Assembly (NCBI RefSeq): GCF_018336815.1
Contig: NZ_CP050497.1
Coordinates: 1,922,001 to 1,986,000, forward strand
Length of the DNA: 64,000 nucleotides
Direction of reading: 5' to 3'
From: Treponema vincentii
GTDB taxonomy: Bacteria > Spirochaetota > Spirochaetia > Treponematales > Treponemataceae
Within the stretch, counting starts at the first letter, position 1. The number at the start of each line of letters is the position of its first letter. Both the position numbers and the translations under genes were made by a program. Shown piece after piece: positions 15,970 through 25,741 of the stretch. The notes below the pieces were generated by a model. The model was not told the DNA's origin and did no database searches. It saw only the letters and a program-made list of their open reading frames with translations.

Positions 15970-18738
15970 ATGGGGATGTTCAAACTTTACATCGATTATT
16001 TTAAAAGTAAACTCAAAAATCTGCGGAAGCCTAAAGAAGAAATTCCGATTGATTATGAAGAGATTGTCGAAGAACAATGGCAGGCCGATTTTTCCAAGCC
16101 TGAAAACTGCCGGTTTGCTGCGGAAACGGGTGACGGATATACGGCTACCTTTACGCCACCTGAGCCTGACGGAAACAATACGGGAGGACTGAGGCTTGAA
16201 GCGCAGCGAAAGCATCTCTATGCGTGGACGGTGAATCCGGTCTTCCGCTATAAGGATGTGATTATCGAAGCGGATATCCGTTTGCCGGAACCTGCAAAAA
16301 AGCCGGACGGACAGGACACACCAACCGATAAGGCGGGAGGATTCGCTGCCGGAATCCTGTTCCGTTATATCAGCCAAAGTACCTTTTACGCACTGATGAT
16401 CTCCGATGCGGGATGGGTACGGCTCGATGCGGTCGTCAACAGCACCCCGATGCCCCTCCTAGGCTGGGTAAAAATCCCCGGTTCCGCTCATTCCGATATC
16501 GATCATCATGATTCAGATCATCATAGTTCAGATCACCCTGATTCAGACTATTCAAATCATAAAGGAGAAGCGGATACAAAACGTGCGTACTCAATCAAAC
16601 TGATCGCGAATAATACGACCATCACCATTTTGATAAACGGCCATTGGGTTGCCTGCTGTGAGGATGATACCATTCAGGCAGCGGGAAAAATTGCCTTTGC
16701 AATTCAAAACTGGGAAACTTACCCGCAGGTTACCGCGCAGCTTTCCCGCTTTTCATTAAACTCCATCCCGATGACGGTAGAAACGGCATACACGGACGCA
16801 AACGAATTTTCTGCTGTGCCGCCGGATGCCCGCATCAGCCTTGCAAAAACGCTCTATGCGATGGGGCGGTATGTCCCTGCCCTGCTCCAGCTCCGGGCTG
16901 CAGCGCGGTTAAAGGAGCCGGAAGAAGCGGATCGGATACTGGCAGGCCGCATTTATTTTGCGCAGCGGATGCTTGACGAAGCCGAGCGGGAATTTCAATC
17001 GGTCTTGGAAGCGAATCCCTCCAACGAGGAAGCTTTTGCGGAGCTCGGCGGCATTTACTATCGGGCTGAACGGTATGAAGATTTACAGCGTTTACTGCAA
17101 AAAGTTCCAAAGCCGATGATGGCGCAATCCTCATTCCTCTCAAACCTTGAAGGACATTTATACCATGCGCTGGGAAAGCACCAAGAAGCGGCCGAAGCAT
17201 ACCGGCGAGCTTTCACAATCAGTCCCGATCAGGGGCTTTTTGCCTTCCATCAGGCGAATGAACTCTACGATTGCGGGAAAAAGCCGGAAGCGGTAGATGC
17301 ATATATGCAGGCTGCGCGCGCGTTTTTACAGCAGGAGGCCTACGATGACCTTGCGGAAGTTATTACGATATTGGAACGTATAGCGCCGAATGATCCCCGA
17401 ACGCTTTCGATTGCCGGAAAATATGCTTACGCAGTGGGCAGATACGATGATGCCTTGCTCAAATTCAAAACGGCGTGCAAAAAAGGTTCAAAAGATTCTG
17501 CCGACTGGTACCTGTACGGACTGCTGCTCAAAACAGATGAACCGAAAGAGGCGGTCAAAGCATTTAAAAAAGCGTGTGACCTTGAACCCGAATACGGATT
17601 ATATCAGTTCCGGTTAGCGGAAGCGCTTTTTTTAAGTAACGGAAAATATCAACCGGTATTGGAACAAGCGCTTGCCGCCGATCCGCAAAACGGTTGGGTG
17701 CATAATTTACGCGCATTAGCAGCATTGAGCGAAAACGATATTGAACAAGCGGAAGCGGCAGTCGCGGAAGCGCGCAGGCTGCTGCCCGATGAAGTATCCC
17801 TATTGGTAAATTACCTCGAAGTACAACGCAGGAAGGGGCAGCTTGCAAAGTGCCTCCCCCTCTTCGATATTGAAAACGGAACCGCCGACCTCGCGGTAGA
17901 ACGGAATCGGGCAGCTGCGTTCCACGCCTTAGCGAATGCATTTGCCGACGACGATGCTCGCGAAGAAGCGCAGCAGTGGTATTATAAGGCATTAAAACTC
18001 GATCCGAAAAATCCTGAGCTTCTCACCGATAAGGCCGAAAACGACTATGCGCTCTTCCTCCTCAACGAGGCCGATGACGGTTTGGTTAAGGCGCTCGATA
18101 TCCAGCCGTCCGTCCGGATATATCAACTGATTGCATCCATATCCGTTCAAAAAGGCGACTATGCCCGTGCGGAGGTAACGTTACGGGCAGGGCTTGAATC
18201 CTTTGCTGAAAGTCCCGACCTACACTATGATCTTGCCTGTGTGTACCGCAACACAAAACGGTTCGAGCAGGCGCAAGCGCAGATTGTACAGCTTAAACGG
18301 TACGAAACGTCGGAACGTGTCGATGCGCTTGAACAAGCCCTCTTGCAGGATACCGGTACAACCGCTCAGCCTACCGCAGAGCCAAAAGCCGAACAAAAGC
18401 CCAAGAAGACAGCTTTGGCAAAAAAAACAAGCAGAGCTTCCAAATCTGCGGCGGATGTAGAGGAACCCGTTATCAGCGCCAAGACAAAAAAAGGGGCAAG
18501 CGCCAAGTCTGCTGCAGGCAAAGAAGGAGCGGACGCAACAGAACCCGCTACCGGTACCAAGGCAAAAAAAGCTGCATCTGCTAAGTCTGCTGCGGACACA
18601 AAGGCTCCTGCAAGAACCAAGTCCGCTGTAAGCAAAAAAAGAACGGCAGCGACTGAGTCTACCGCAGAAGAAAAGGCCGATACAAAAACCGAAAAAGCGG
18701 CGATAAAAAAGCCTCGAACAAAAAAAACAACTGGATAA
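15970..18738 (+). CDS. TPR-repeat protein with LamG-like N-terminal domain and lysine/alanine-rich tail
   Basis: 922 residues. Residues about 30-270 resemble a concanavalin/LamG-like (DUF1080-type) beta domain (VIIEADIRLPEP, AAGILFRYISQSTFYALMI, INGHWVACCEDD). A His/Asp/Ser-rich insertion at about 173-198 has imperfect 15-base DNA repeats. From about 290 to 800 there are a dozen or more TPR motifs (for example AEREFQSVLEANPSNEEAFAEL). The last 110 residues are low-complexity Lys/Ala/Ser/Thr, like histone-H1-type tails. No signal peptide is seen. The start is uncertain: ATGs at 15970 and 15976 have no good Shine-Dalgarno. The tail ends 19 bases before aroA. TPR proteins are scaffolds; the partner is unknown. 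Confidence 0.85.
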   Translation: MGMFKLYIDYFKSKLKNLRKPKEEIPIDYEEIVEEQWQADFSKPENCRFAAETGDGYTATFTPPEPDGNNTGGLRLEAQRKHLYAWTVNPVFRYKDVIIEADIRLPEPAKKPDGQDTPTDKAGGFAAGILFRYISQSTFYALMISDAGWVRLDAVVNSTPMPLLGWVKIPGSAHSDIDHHDSDHHSSDHPDSDYSNHKGEADTKRAYSIKLIANNTTITILINGHWVACCEDDTIQAAGKIAFAIQNWETYPQVTAQLSRFSLNSIPMTVETAYTDANEFSAVPPDARISLAKTLYAMGRYVPALLQLRAAARLKEPEEADRILAGRIYFAQRMLDEAEREFQSVLEANPSNEEAFAELGGIYYRAERYEDLQRLLQKVPKPMMAQSSFLSNLEGHLYHALGKHQEAAEAYRRAFTISPDQGLFAFHQANELYDCGKKPEAVDAYMQAARAFLQQEAYDDLAEVITILERIAPNDPRTLSIAGKYAYAVGRYDDALLKFKTACKKGSKDSADWYLYGLLLKTDEPKEAVKAFKKACDLEPEYGLYQFRLAEALFLSNGKYQPVLEQALAADPQNGWVHNLRALAALSENDIEQAEAAVAEARRLLPDEVSLLVNYLEVQRRKGQLAKCLPLFDIENGTADLAVERNRAAAFHALANAFADDDAREEAQQWYYKALKLDPKNPELLTDKAENDYALFLLNEADDGLVKALDIQPSVRIYQLIASISVQKGDYARAEVTLRAGLESFAESPDLHYDLACVYRNTKRFEQAQAQIVQLKRYETSERVDALEQALLQDTGTTAQPTAEPKAEQKPKKTALAKKTSRASKSAADVEEPVISAKTKKGASAKSAAGKEGADATEPATGTKAKKAASAKSAADTKAPARTKSAVSKKRTAATESTAEEKADTKTEKAAIKKPRTKKTTG

Positions 18739-18757
18739 CGGAACGAACTGTATCATA

Positions 18758-20185
18758 ATGAATCTCAAAGTAAGTACGCCGTCTTTTTGCGGAACGATGA
18801 CGGCGCCTTCTTCCAAAAGCCATACGCTCCGCGCCCTCATCTGCGCTTCTTTAGCGAACGGTACTTCGTTTATTACCGCGCCCCTTATCAGCGGAGACAT
18901 GGAAAGCGCCGTACAGGTACTGCGGCAGCTCGGCGTTACCATTACGGAAGTATCGAATAATCCGCTCGTGCTCAAAGTTACGCCGCCAGTCGGCGGTCTC
19001 CTCGCCTCCGCAGAGCGCGGTGCCGCGGAACGCATTCTCGACCTCGGCAACTCGGGTTCTCTCCTCTACTTTTTAGGTATGATCCTTGCCGCAGCCGATG
19101 CACCGGTGTGTCTCACCGGAGATGAATCCCTTAGGAGCCGCCCCGTGGAACCGCTCCTTTCAGTATACCGGCAAGCAGGCATCCCGTACTCGACGGCAAG
19201 TATTAAGAACGGTACAGGCAGCATGGAAGTCCCGCCGCTCCGTTTTTGCGGCCCGCTGCCAGCCGGATCATATCAACTCGACGGTCCCTTTTCCCAGCCC
19301 GTAACGGGACTCCTCCTTGCAGCGCCGCTTTTAAACGGGATGAGCCGCATTACCTTTAACAATGCCGGGGAACGTCCGTATCTAAGGATGACCTGCGCTT
19401 GGCTCCGCATTGCCGGTATCGAGGTAGTGAACTGTGACGACTACCATTTTGAAATCAAAGGCGGACAGCGCTATCGTGCCTTTACGCAAACGATACCGGG
19501 CGATTGGTCGTCCGCCCTCTTTCCCCTGACCGCAGCCGTCATCTGCAATGCGGCGCTTACGCTGACTAACCTCGACCCCGCAGACACGCAGGGAGATTCG
19601 CAGGCGCTTTCGATCCTTAAAGCGATGGGAGCGGACATCCGCTGCGACACGGAGCGCCGCACAGTTTCGGTATTTCCCATATCCGGCGAATTAAAAGGCG
19701 GACGCTTCGACTGTGCGGATATCCCCGATGCGGTTCCCATCCTCGCCTGTGCCGCCGTGTTTTGTACGGGAGAAACACTACTGCTCAACGCCGGTGTGTG
19801 CCGTTTTAAAGAATGCGACCGGCTTGCTGCCTCGGCGGAAGAACTCGCAAAATTCGGAGCGGATATCACCCAAGGCAACGATTTTCTCCGCATCGGTGGC
19901 AGCGGCGGGAACAGCAGCGCTGCAAACGGCAGCGGCGGACAGAAACTCCATCCCGCACGGGTACGAAGCCGCGACGACCACCGCATCGCGATGATGCTCG
20001 CCGTCGCAGCATGCGGAATTGCCGCACGTTATCATACTGGGCAACAATCGGATACAACGAGGGAAAATACCGAAAAATTTTCCGAAATCTCTTGTATAGA
20101 AGATTTTGATTGTGTAAAAATATCCTACCCTCGGTTTATCGAGGATATGAATGCAGCAGGCGCCGCTTTTAAAGAGGTAAGGTAA
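18758..20185 (+). CDS. aroA: 3-phosphoshikimate 1-carboxyvinyltransferase (EPSP synthase)
   Basis: 475 residues. Transfers the enolpyruvyl group of PEP to shikimate 3-phosphate in the chorismate pathway. Motifs: APSSKSHTLRALICASLA at the N-terminus (substrate-binding Lys/Ser/Arg), DLGNSGSLLYFLG in place of the usual LGNAGT, DESLRSRPVEPLL, FSQPVTGLLLA, and the C-terminal VRSRDDHRIAMMLA. It is slightly longer than usual because of an insertion near residue 385 (GGSGGNSSAANGSGG) and a C-terminal extension. The LGNSGS variant puts it with the divergent, possibly glyphosate-tolerant, class; that is an inference. It follows the TPR gene closely and precedes the NSS symporter gene by 27 bases. Confidence 0.93.
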   Translation: MNLKVSTPSFCGTMTAPSSKSHTLRALICASLANGTSFITAPLISGDMESAVQVLRQLGVTITEVSNNPLVLKVTPPVGGLLASAERGAAERILDLGNSGSLLYFLGMILAAADAPVCLTGDESLRSRPVEPLLSVYRQAGIPYSTASIKNGTGSMEVPPLRFCGPLPAGSYQLDGPFSQPVTGLLLAAPLLNGMSRITFNNAGERPYLRMTCAWLRIAGIEVVNCDDYHFEIKGGQRYRAFTQTIPGDWSSALFPLTAAVICNAALTLTNLDPADTQGDSQALSILKAMGADIRCDTERRTVSVFPISGELKGGRFDCADIPDAVPILACAAVFCTGETLLLNAGVCRFKECDRLAASAEELAKFGADITQGNDFLRIGGSGGNSSAANGSGGQKLHPARVRSRDDHRIAMMLAVAACGIAARYHTGQQSDTTRENTEKFSEISCIEDFDCVKISYPRFIEDMNAAGAAFKEVR

Positions 20186-20212
20186 ACAGCCGCAAAATTA
20201 TTGAGGTAAAAA

Positions 20213-21526
20213 ATGAAACAAAAACGAGAACTTTTTAAAACAAACATCGGTATGCTCCTTGCCTGCGTAGGCTCGGCAATGGGATTGGCGAATATTTGGA
20301 TGTTTCCCGCCCGCTTAGCGGAGTTCGGCGGCATCACGTTTCTTATTCCGTACCTCATTTTTTTATTCGGCTTTTCCGCATTCGGATTGATGGGAGAATA
20401 TGCATTCGGACGAAAGATGCGCAAAGGACCGGTACTTGCCTTTGAATCGATTCTCGCGCAAAAAACAACGAATCCCCTACTCCGTGCCGTCGGTTGGTTT
20501 CCGGTCATAGCCCTTATCGGAATTTTATCATTTTACACCGTTATCATCGGATGGATACTGCGCTACCTTGTACTGGCGATTACCAATACATTTCCAGCGA
20601 TGCCTCCCGCTTTTTTCGAATCCTTTGCAGGTACTCCCGCCAATATTCCGTGGACACTCGCCGCCCTTGTTGCAACGGCACTGATCGTCAGTCTTGGCAT
20701 CCAAAAAGGCATTGAACGCTTTACCACCGTGATGATGGCAACTTTTTACATCGTCGTTACCGTGATGGTTATTCGTGCACTCACCCTGCCGGGCGCGTTA
20801 CGCGGAGTTGCCATAATGCTGAGGCCTAAATGGGAAGTATTCGGTCATTTCAGAATCTGGATATATGCGCTGGGTATGGCATTCTTTACCCTCAGTCTCG
20901 GCGGAGCTGCAATGCTTGTATACGGAAGCTATATGCCGGAGGGATCCGATGTTCCCCGTACCGCCCGCCAAACGGCAGGTTTGGACTTTCTTGCTTCGAT
21001 CATGTGTGCTCTGTTCACTGTTCCGGTCGCATATTCGCTCGGAATCAATCCGCAAGCGGGCGCGGCGCTCCTCTTTATTGCCGTGCCTAAAATTATCGCA
21101 CACATGCCGGCGGGCTATATCTTCGGCATCCTCTTTTTTCTCTGCGCAATGTTCGCGGCCCTCACCTCTTCAATTGTTATGTTGGAAGTACCGGTTGAGT
21201 CGCTGATGTCCAAATTCAGAATCGGCAGAAAAAAAGCGGCGATTATTATCACCGTGTTAGCAGCATGTATCGCCGTACCGCTCAACTTTGACATGAGGGT
21301 ATTCGGCACCTTCACCGACACTGTCGCCATCATCATTTTTCCGCTCGCAGCAGTTACAGCGGCCTTTGTCATCTTTTGGGTATATGGAGCACAGCGGACA
21401 CTTGAGGATATCAACCTTCATGCCAAGCATAAGGTCGGTAATTGGTACGCCCCCTATATGCAGTATGTCTTTGTACCCGTATGCCTGATTTTAGTGATTG
21501 CCGGTATCTTCCTCGGGGGGCTATAG
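20213..21526 (+). CDS. sodium-dependent neurotransmitter:sodium symporter (NSS/SNF family)
   Basis: 437 residues with about eleven hydrophobic segments. The family signature is at the N-terminus: NIGMLLACVGSAMGLANIWMFP (Na+/substrate site, cf. GNVWRFP). PYLIFLFGFSAFGLMGEYAFG follows. The bacterial members import amino acids with Na+ (LeuT type). GAGGT lies five bases before the ATG. It is probably cotranscribed with aroA. A CTCTAAA-type palindrome lies just downstream (21540-21590). Confidence 0.92.
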   Translation: MKQKRELFKTNIGMLLACVGSAMGLANIWMFPARLAEFGGITFLIPYLIFLFGFSAFGLMGEYAFGRKMRKGPVLAFESILAQKTTNPLLRAVGWFPVIALIGILSFYTVIIGWILRYLVLAITNTFPAMPPAFFESFAGTPANIPWTLAALVATALIVSLGIQKGIERFTTVMMATFYIVVTVMVIRALTLPGALRGVAIMLRPKWEVFGHFRIWIYALGMAFFTLSLGGAAMLVYGSYMPEGSDVPRTARQTAGLDFLASIMCALFTVPVAYSLGINPQAGAALLFIAVPKIIAHMPAGYIFGILFFLCAMFAALTSSIVMLEVPVESLMSKFRIGRKKAAIIITVLAACIAVPLNFDMRVFGTFTDTVAIIIFPLAAVTAAFVIFWVYGAQRTLEDINLHAKHKVGNWYAPYMQYVFVPVCLILVIAGIFLGGL

Positions 21527-21694
21527 CGTATTATAGTTTCTATAGAACATCTCTAAAGAATTGGTTAGTTTTTTAGAGGTTCCTTAAAAGCCATTAAAGC
21601 CAATATAAGCTTGGAAAAGATTCTCAAGAAACACTTGAATTGTATATATACTCTCCGCTATGACTGCGGGACGTTTTATGATACACTCATTCCC

Positions 21695-24566
21695 ATGACA
21701 CAGCACACACACGACACGCTCTACCTGCTTGATTCCTACGGCTTAATTTACCGCTCTTACTTCGCTTTTGTCAGCCATCCGTTGACCAATAAGGCGGGTG
21801 AAAATGTTTCCGCGCTTTACGGCTTTTTTAGAAGTCTTGCGATGATTTTAAAAACATATCGGCCGCAGTATTTTCTTGCAGCCTTCGATTCCCGCACGCC
21901 GACCTTTCGGCACGAATGGTACCCCGAATACAAAGCAACCCGCGACAAGACGCCGGAAGATTTGCACGCGCAGATTCCGCATATCGAAAAAATACTGACA
22001 ACACTCGGTATCACCTGCCTCCGCAAAGACGGTTTTGAGGCTGATGATATTATCGCAACCCTTGCGTGCCGCGCTGCACAAGAAGGCCGCCGCTGTGTCA
22101 TTATCTCCGGAGATAAAGACTTGGCGCAGCTGGTAGGAGATTTTGTTTCGGTGCTTAAACCCGATAAGAGTGAAGCCTTGGCACAATGGGGTATCGAAGA
22201 AGTTAAGGAGCATTGGGGGGTTGCGCCTGCACAGATGCTCGACTATCTTTCGCTCATCGGCGATACTTCGGATAATATCCCCGGCGTAAAGGGCATCGGC
22301 CCCAAAACGGCTGTAAAGCTTTTGCAGGATTACGGTACGCTCGACGCTGTGTATGAACATATCGATTCCATTGCGGGAGCCGTACAAAAGAAATTGGCTG
22401 CCGGAAAGGAGAGCGCCTATTTTTCAAAAAAAACTGATAACGCTTGCCGCCGATATTCCCATCGAAGGCTCGATTGAGGATTACCGCTGCGATGCGCTGC
22501 ACTATCCGGAGGCGGCCGCGCTGCTGAAAGAATATGAGCTGCCGCGCCTCGGGGAACTGTACACAAAGGCCGCCGAAGAAGCAGGCACAGCCGATGCAGC
22601 TGCCGCGCCGAATATCGCAGCAACCGGCAGTTCAGCGGATAACGGTTCGGCAAAGAACGGTTCCGGTACAGGCAATGCGGGTGCAAAACCGATAGGCGGC
22701 GCTGACGGCATACCGGAAGCCGGTACCGGTGCAGCACCGGCGGAACTCCGTAAAAATACCGGCGAGTACCGCACTGTGACGGACGCGGAAGAACTCGAAG
22801 CCGTTATCGCAGCAGCCGAAGCGCAGGGCTTTGCCGCCTTTGACTGCGAAACCACCGGTCTCAACCCGCTATACGACGCCCTTGTCGGATTTTCGCTCAG
22901 CTTAAAAGCCGGAACCGGTATCTACGTACCGCTCAAAGCGCCGGCGCCCGAACTGGGTGAACAGCCCTTCACCGTGATGCCCCTTGCCGCCGCACAGAAA
23001 CTGCTCGCGCGGCTCTGGAGCAATGAAGCGCTCACCCTTGTGTTGCACAACGGCAAATTCGACTATCAGGTGCTGCGGACGGCAAAGATATTTACCCGCG
23101 CCGGCTGCCGTCTCTTCGATACGATGATAGCGGCATGGCTGCTCGAACCGGATACCCTCAGCTTCGGCCTGGAGAACCTTGCCGAAGCGCAGCTCGGCTT
23201 GCAGGGCATTAACTATAAAGACGTCGTCCCCAAGGGCTGTACCTTTGCGGCGGTGCCCCTTCCGCAAGCGACCGAATATGCAGCGGAGGATGCCGACTTC
23301 ACCCTGCAATTATATCACATATATAAGCCCGCCTTGGAGCAGGCAAACTTGACCACACTTTTTGAAACGCTTGAAATGCCGCTGATGCCGCTCCTTGCGG
23401 ATATGGAAGCACAGGGGATTTTCCTTAAAAAAGAAGAGCTAGCTGCGTTTTCGGAAGAATTGGCGGATACGCTTGCACGGGACGAAGCGGAAATTTACAA
23501 GCTGGTCGGCCATCCCTTTAATATCGCCTCCCCTAAGCAGCTGCAGGAAGTGTTGTTCACCGAACGGAAGCTGCCGACCGGTAAAAAAACAAAGACCGGC
23601 TACTCTACGGATATTTCCGTGCTTGAGGAGCTTGCCGCCATCGATGAACTTCCGGCAAAAATTCTCGATTACCGCGCCTCCGCAAAACTGAAATCAGGTT
23701 ATGCCGATGCGCTACCCCTGCTTGCCGATACACACGGGCGGATACACACCAGTTTTATTCAGACGGGGACTGCGACGGGGAGACTTTCGAGCCGCGATCC
23801 GAACTTGCAGAATATTCCGATCAGAGGAGAAGAAGGTCGCAAAATCCGCAAGGCGTTCTACGCAGCGGACGGCTGTAAACTGATTTCCGCCGACTATGCA
23901 CAGATCGAGCTGGTTATCCTCGCTCATTTTTCGCAGGATGAAAATTTAGTAAAGGCATTCCGGCACGGAACCGATGTCCACGCGGCAACGGCGGCGCTCA
24001 TCTTTAATGTACCGGTTGAAAACGTTGTCCCCGATATGCGCCGCATTGCAAAGGTGATTAACTTCGGGGTGATGTACGGTATGAGCGCATTTAGGCTCGC
24101 CAATCAACTGCGCATCTCCCGCACCGAGGCGGCGGAGTTTATTACCCGCTATTTTACCACCTATTCGGGAGTATCCGCCTTTATGGAAACGCTCAAAGAG
24201 TCGGCCGCAGAAAAGGGCTTTGTGGAAACGCTGATGGGCAGACGGCGGTACATCCGCGCTATCAACAGCCGAAACCAAACGCAGCGCGCCGCAGCGGAAC
24301 GGATCGCCATCAACACGCCCATTCAAGGCTCCGCCGCCGATATCGTCAAAACGGCAATGCTGCGTGTAGATCGCGCATTGAAGCAGCAGCAGTTAAAGGC
24401 GCGCCTCCTGTTACAGGTACACGATGAGCTAATCCTCGAATCCCCCGATGCGGAAGTCGATTCCGTTAAAGCGCTGTTAAAACAAGAGATGGAACACGTC
24501 GTCGAACTCGCCGTCCCGCTCCGTGTCAGCATCGAAGCAGGCAGCTGCTGGGGAGATTTCCATTAA
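21695..24566 (+). CDS. polA: DNA polymerase I, with +1 frameshift in an A8 run
   Basis: Replication/repair polymerase of 956 residues once the shift is corrected. Residues 1-270 are the 5' nuclease (LLDSYGLIYRSYFAF, EADDIIATLA, ISGDKDLAQL, IGDTSDNIPGVKGIGPKTA). The break is at 22426-22433 (eight A); removing one base joins ESAYFSKK to LITLAADIPIEG. An Ala/Gly-rich linker follows, then a 3'-5' exonuclease with FDCETTGLNPL (DxE intact, so proofreading is likely), then the polymerase motifs DPNLQNIPIR, SADYAQIEL, KVINFGVMYGMS and VHDELILE. As the gene is normally essential or near-essential, the shift is more likely a sequence error or slippage than true loss. The ATG at 21695 starts the domain cleanly. 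Confidence 0.93.
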
Positions 24567-24570
24567 GGTT

Positions 24571-24618
24571 TCAGGGTTCTGCCCTAAGAATCCGCCTTGG
24601 TTCCAGAGCTTGATTCTT
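24571..24618 (+). repeat. 48-bp dispersed repeat, copy 1 (second at 25749-25796)
   Basis: The block containing TCTGCCCTAAGAA and CCGCCTTGGTT recurs at 25749-25796 in the same orientation with few changes. The two copies bracket the disrupted PD-(D/E)XK gene and its inserted elements. Confidence 0.6.
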
Positions 24619-24965
24619 ATAGAGCTTCTACTTCTGCTTGAGAGAGACCCGAAATTTTACAAATATCATTGAGTGGATACCCCATAGTTAGCATTGTCTT
24701 TGCGGTTTCAAGCGCTTTTTGACGGGAACCTTTGGCAAGACCTCGTGCCTCGCCTTCATCCATCGCATCCATGAGAGCTGCCGGTAATATGTGGTATTCT
24801 CTCCGCGCTAATTCGTTCTGTTTTACCGTCTGTATCATCTGCTCTATCCTCCCTGTGTATGCCGTAGTTGCCTTGCCTGTTATTACATACTGCAAAAAGC
24901 CTCGTAACTCTTGATTGTCTGTCTCTTTAAACGCCTTGGCGTTCTCAATATAATCTTTTTTGTAT

Positions 24966-25087
24966 CTTTTGAAAATATACGGGTATCTGCGTTGTCGCTT
25001 AACAAAAAACAGTCCTCGACGTACAGCAAGTACGCCTGCGGGTGTTTTTTGTACGCTCCTAGCATCTACTCCGCCTATTTACAAAAG
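24966..25087 (+). repeat. 122-bp CTTTTGAAAATA element, copy b
   Basis: Ends CTTTTGAAAATA (24966-24977) and TATTTACAAAAG (25076-25087), one mismatch. Inner arms ACAAAAAACA/TGTTTTTTGT flank a GTAC-AGCAA-GTAC hairpin. It interrupts the Rpn-family gene. Confidence 0.8.
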
Positions 25088-25124
25088 GCTAACGGAAGGC
25101 TTTTTTAGAAAAGTCTGTTTCAGC

Positions 25125-25221
25125 AGCGGCAGGGATGCCGCTGGTTTCAAGCAGCAGCGATGTTTTGCCGAATGGCAAAACTCGTGTTTTCCGATAGACA
25201 CGGACGTCTATCGGAAAACAC
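25125..25221 (+). repeat. hairpin-trio unit inside the Rpn-family remnant
   Basis: Hairpin C 25125-25142 (AGCGGC/GCCGCT, loop AGGGAT); hairpin B 25162-25181 (GTTTTGCC/GGCAAAAC, loop GAAT); hairpin A 25184-25221 with a perfect 16-bp stem (GTGTTTTCCGATAGAC arm) and loop ACGGAC. Confidence 0.8.
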
Positions 25222-25596
25222 ATTTCAACATCGTAGGATGTACCGACACCGTCTTTTACCAGTACATCCAGCCGGACGGTTTTTGCACTCGATTTAGTGG
25301 TAACGCTATCTTGGGTTGACAGGTAGGTAATTTTATCGATCTTAGTAGCAAAGAGCATTTCGAGAAATTCTTTACAGATCGGTTCGGACTCCATCACTTT
25401 ACAGAACATAAAATCATCGGAGATAGTTAGGTCTTCAAAAGGTTTTCTCGTCATTCGCATCTCCTACAGTCCTTATGCGACTTTCGGAGTAAAATGGCTA
25501 AAGAAATGAAGAAAAAATTACAAGTTTTTATTAAATGCTTATTTTATCAGGGGAAAATAATGTGTAATTAAGATGAACACCTGTTGAATTACACAT

Positions 25597-25652
25597 TACC
25601 CATCAGCTAACCACTTCCCCCCCGCGACTGTTCAAGCTGTTTCAGAACCGCC
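25597..25652. other. copy of the 3' end of the rqcH gene fused to a hairpin
   Basis: About 55 bases match 30058-30112, the stop-codon region of the rqcH-like gene 4.4 kb away, with three or four differences. The match ends exactly at ACCGCC, which is the left arm of a C hairpin (25647-25664). The rest of 25461-25646 shows no gene. Confidence 0.6.
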
Positions 25653-25741
25653 ACGGATGGCGGTGATTTTATGCAGAAACGAGATTTGCGTTTGACGCAA
25701 ATCTCGTACTAAGGGGAGTACATGGAAGTACTCCCCTTAGT
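25647..25741 (+). repeat. hairpin-trio unit
   Basis: Hairpin C 25647-25664 (ACCGCC/GGCGGT, loop ACGGAT); hairpin B 25679-25707 (ACGAGATTTGCG arms); hairpin A 25708-25741 with a perfect 14-bp stem (ACTAAGGGGAGTAC arm) and loop ATGGAA. The 25742-26080 stretch holds the second 48-bp repeat (25749-25796) and further imperfect palindromes, but no gene that I recognise. Confidence 0.8.

Larger units (their letters stand above)
24617..25460 (-). pseudogene. Rpn/PDDEXK_2-family nuclease-transposase remnant, broken by two repeat elements
   Basis: The N-terminal part (25460 down to about 25225) reads KPFEDLTISDDFMFCKVME, then TVRLDVLVKD, YDVEM, the start of a Rpn-family PD-(D/E)XK nuclease whose catalytic Asp lies in the LDV segment. 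It then runs into hairpin-trio sequence (25221-25125) and a 123-bp element (25087-24966). The frame resumes at about 24965 with DTKKDYIENAKAFKETDNQE and ends in AKTMLTMGYPLNDICKISGLSQ at 24617. About 100 residues of the middle are missing. Full members are about 280-300 residues and promote RecA-independent recombination in E. coli. The gene is surely inactive. Confidence 0.85.

Noticed and set aside
22353-22433. Programmed frameshift in polA
   Set aside because: No Shine-Dalgarno-like stimulator or conserved slippery site was seen, and six other genes show the same +1 error in A/T runs, so a common technical or slippage cause is simpler.
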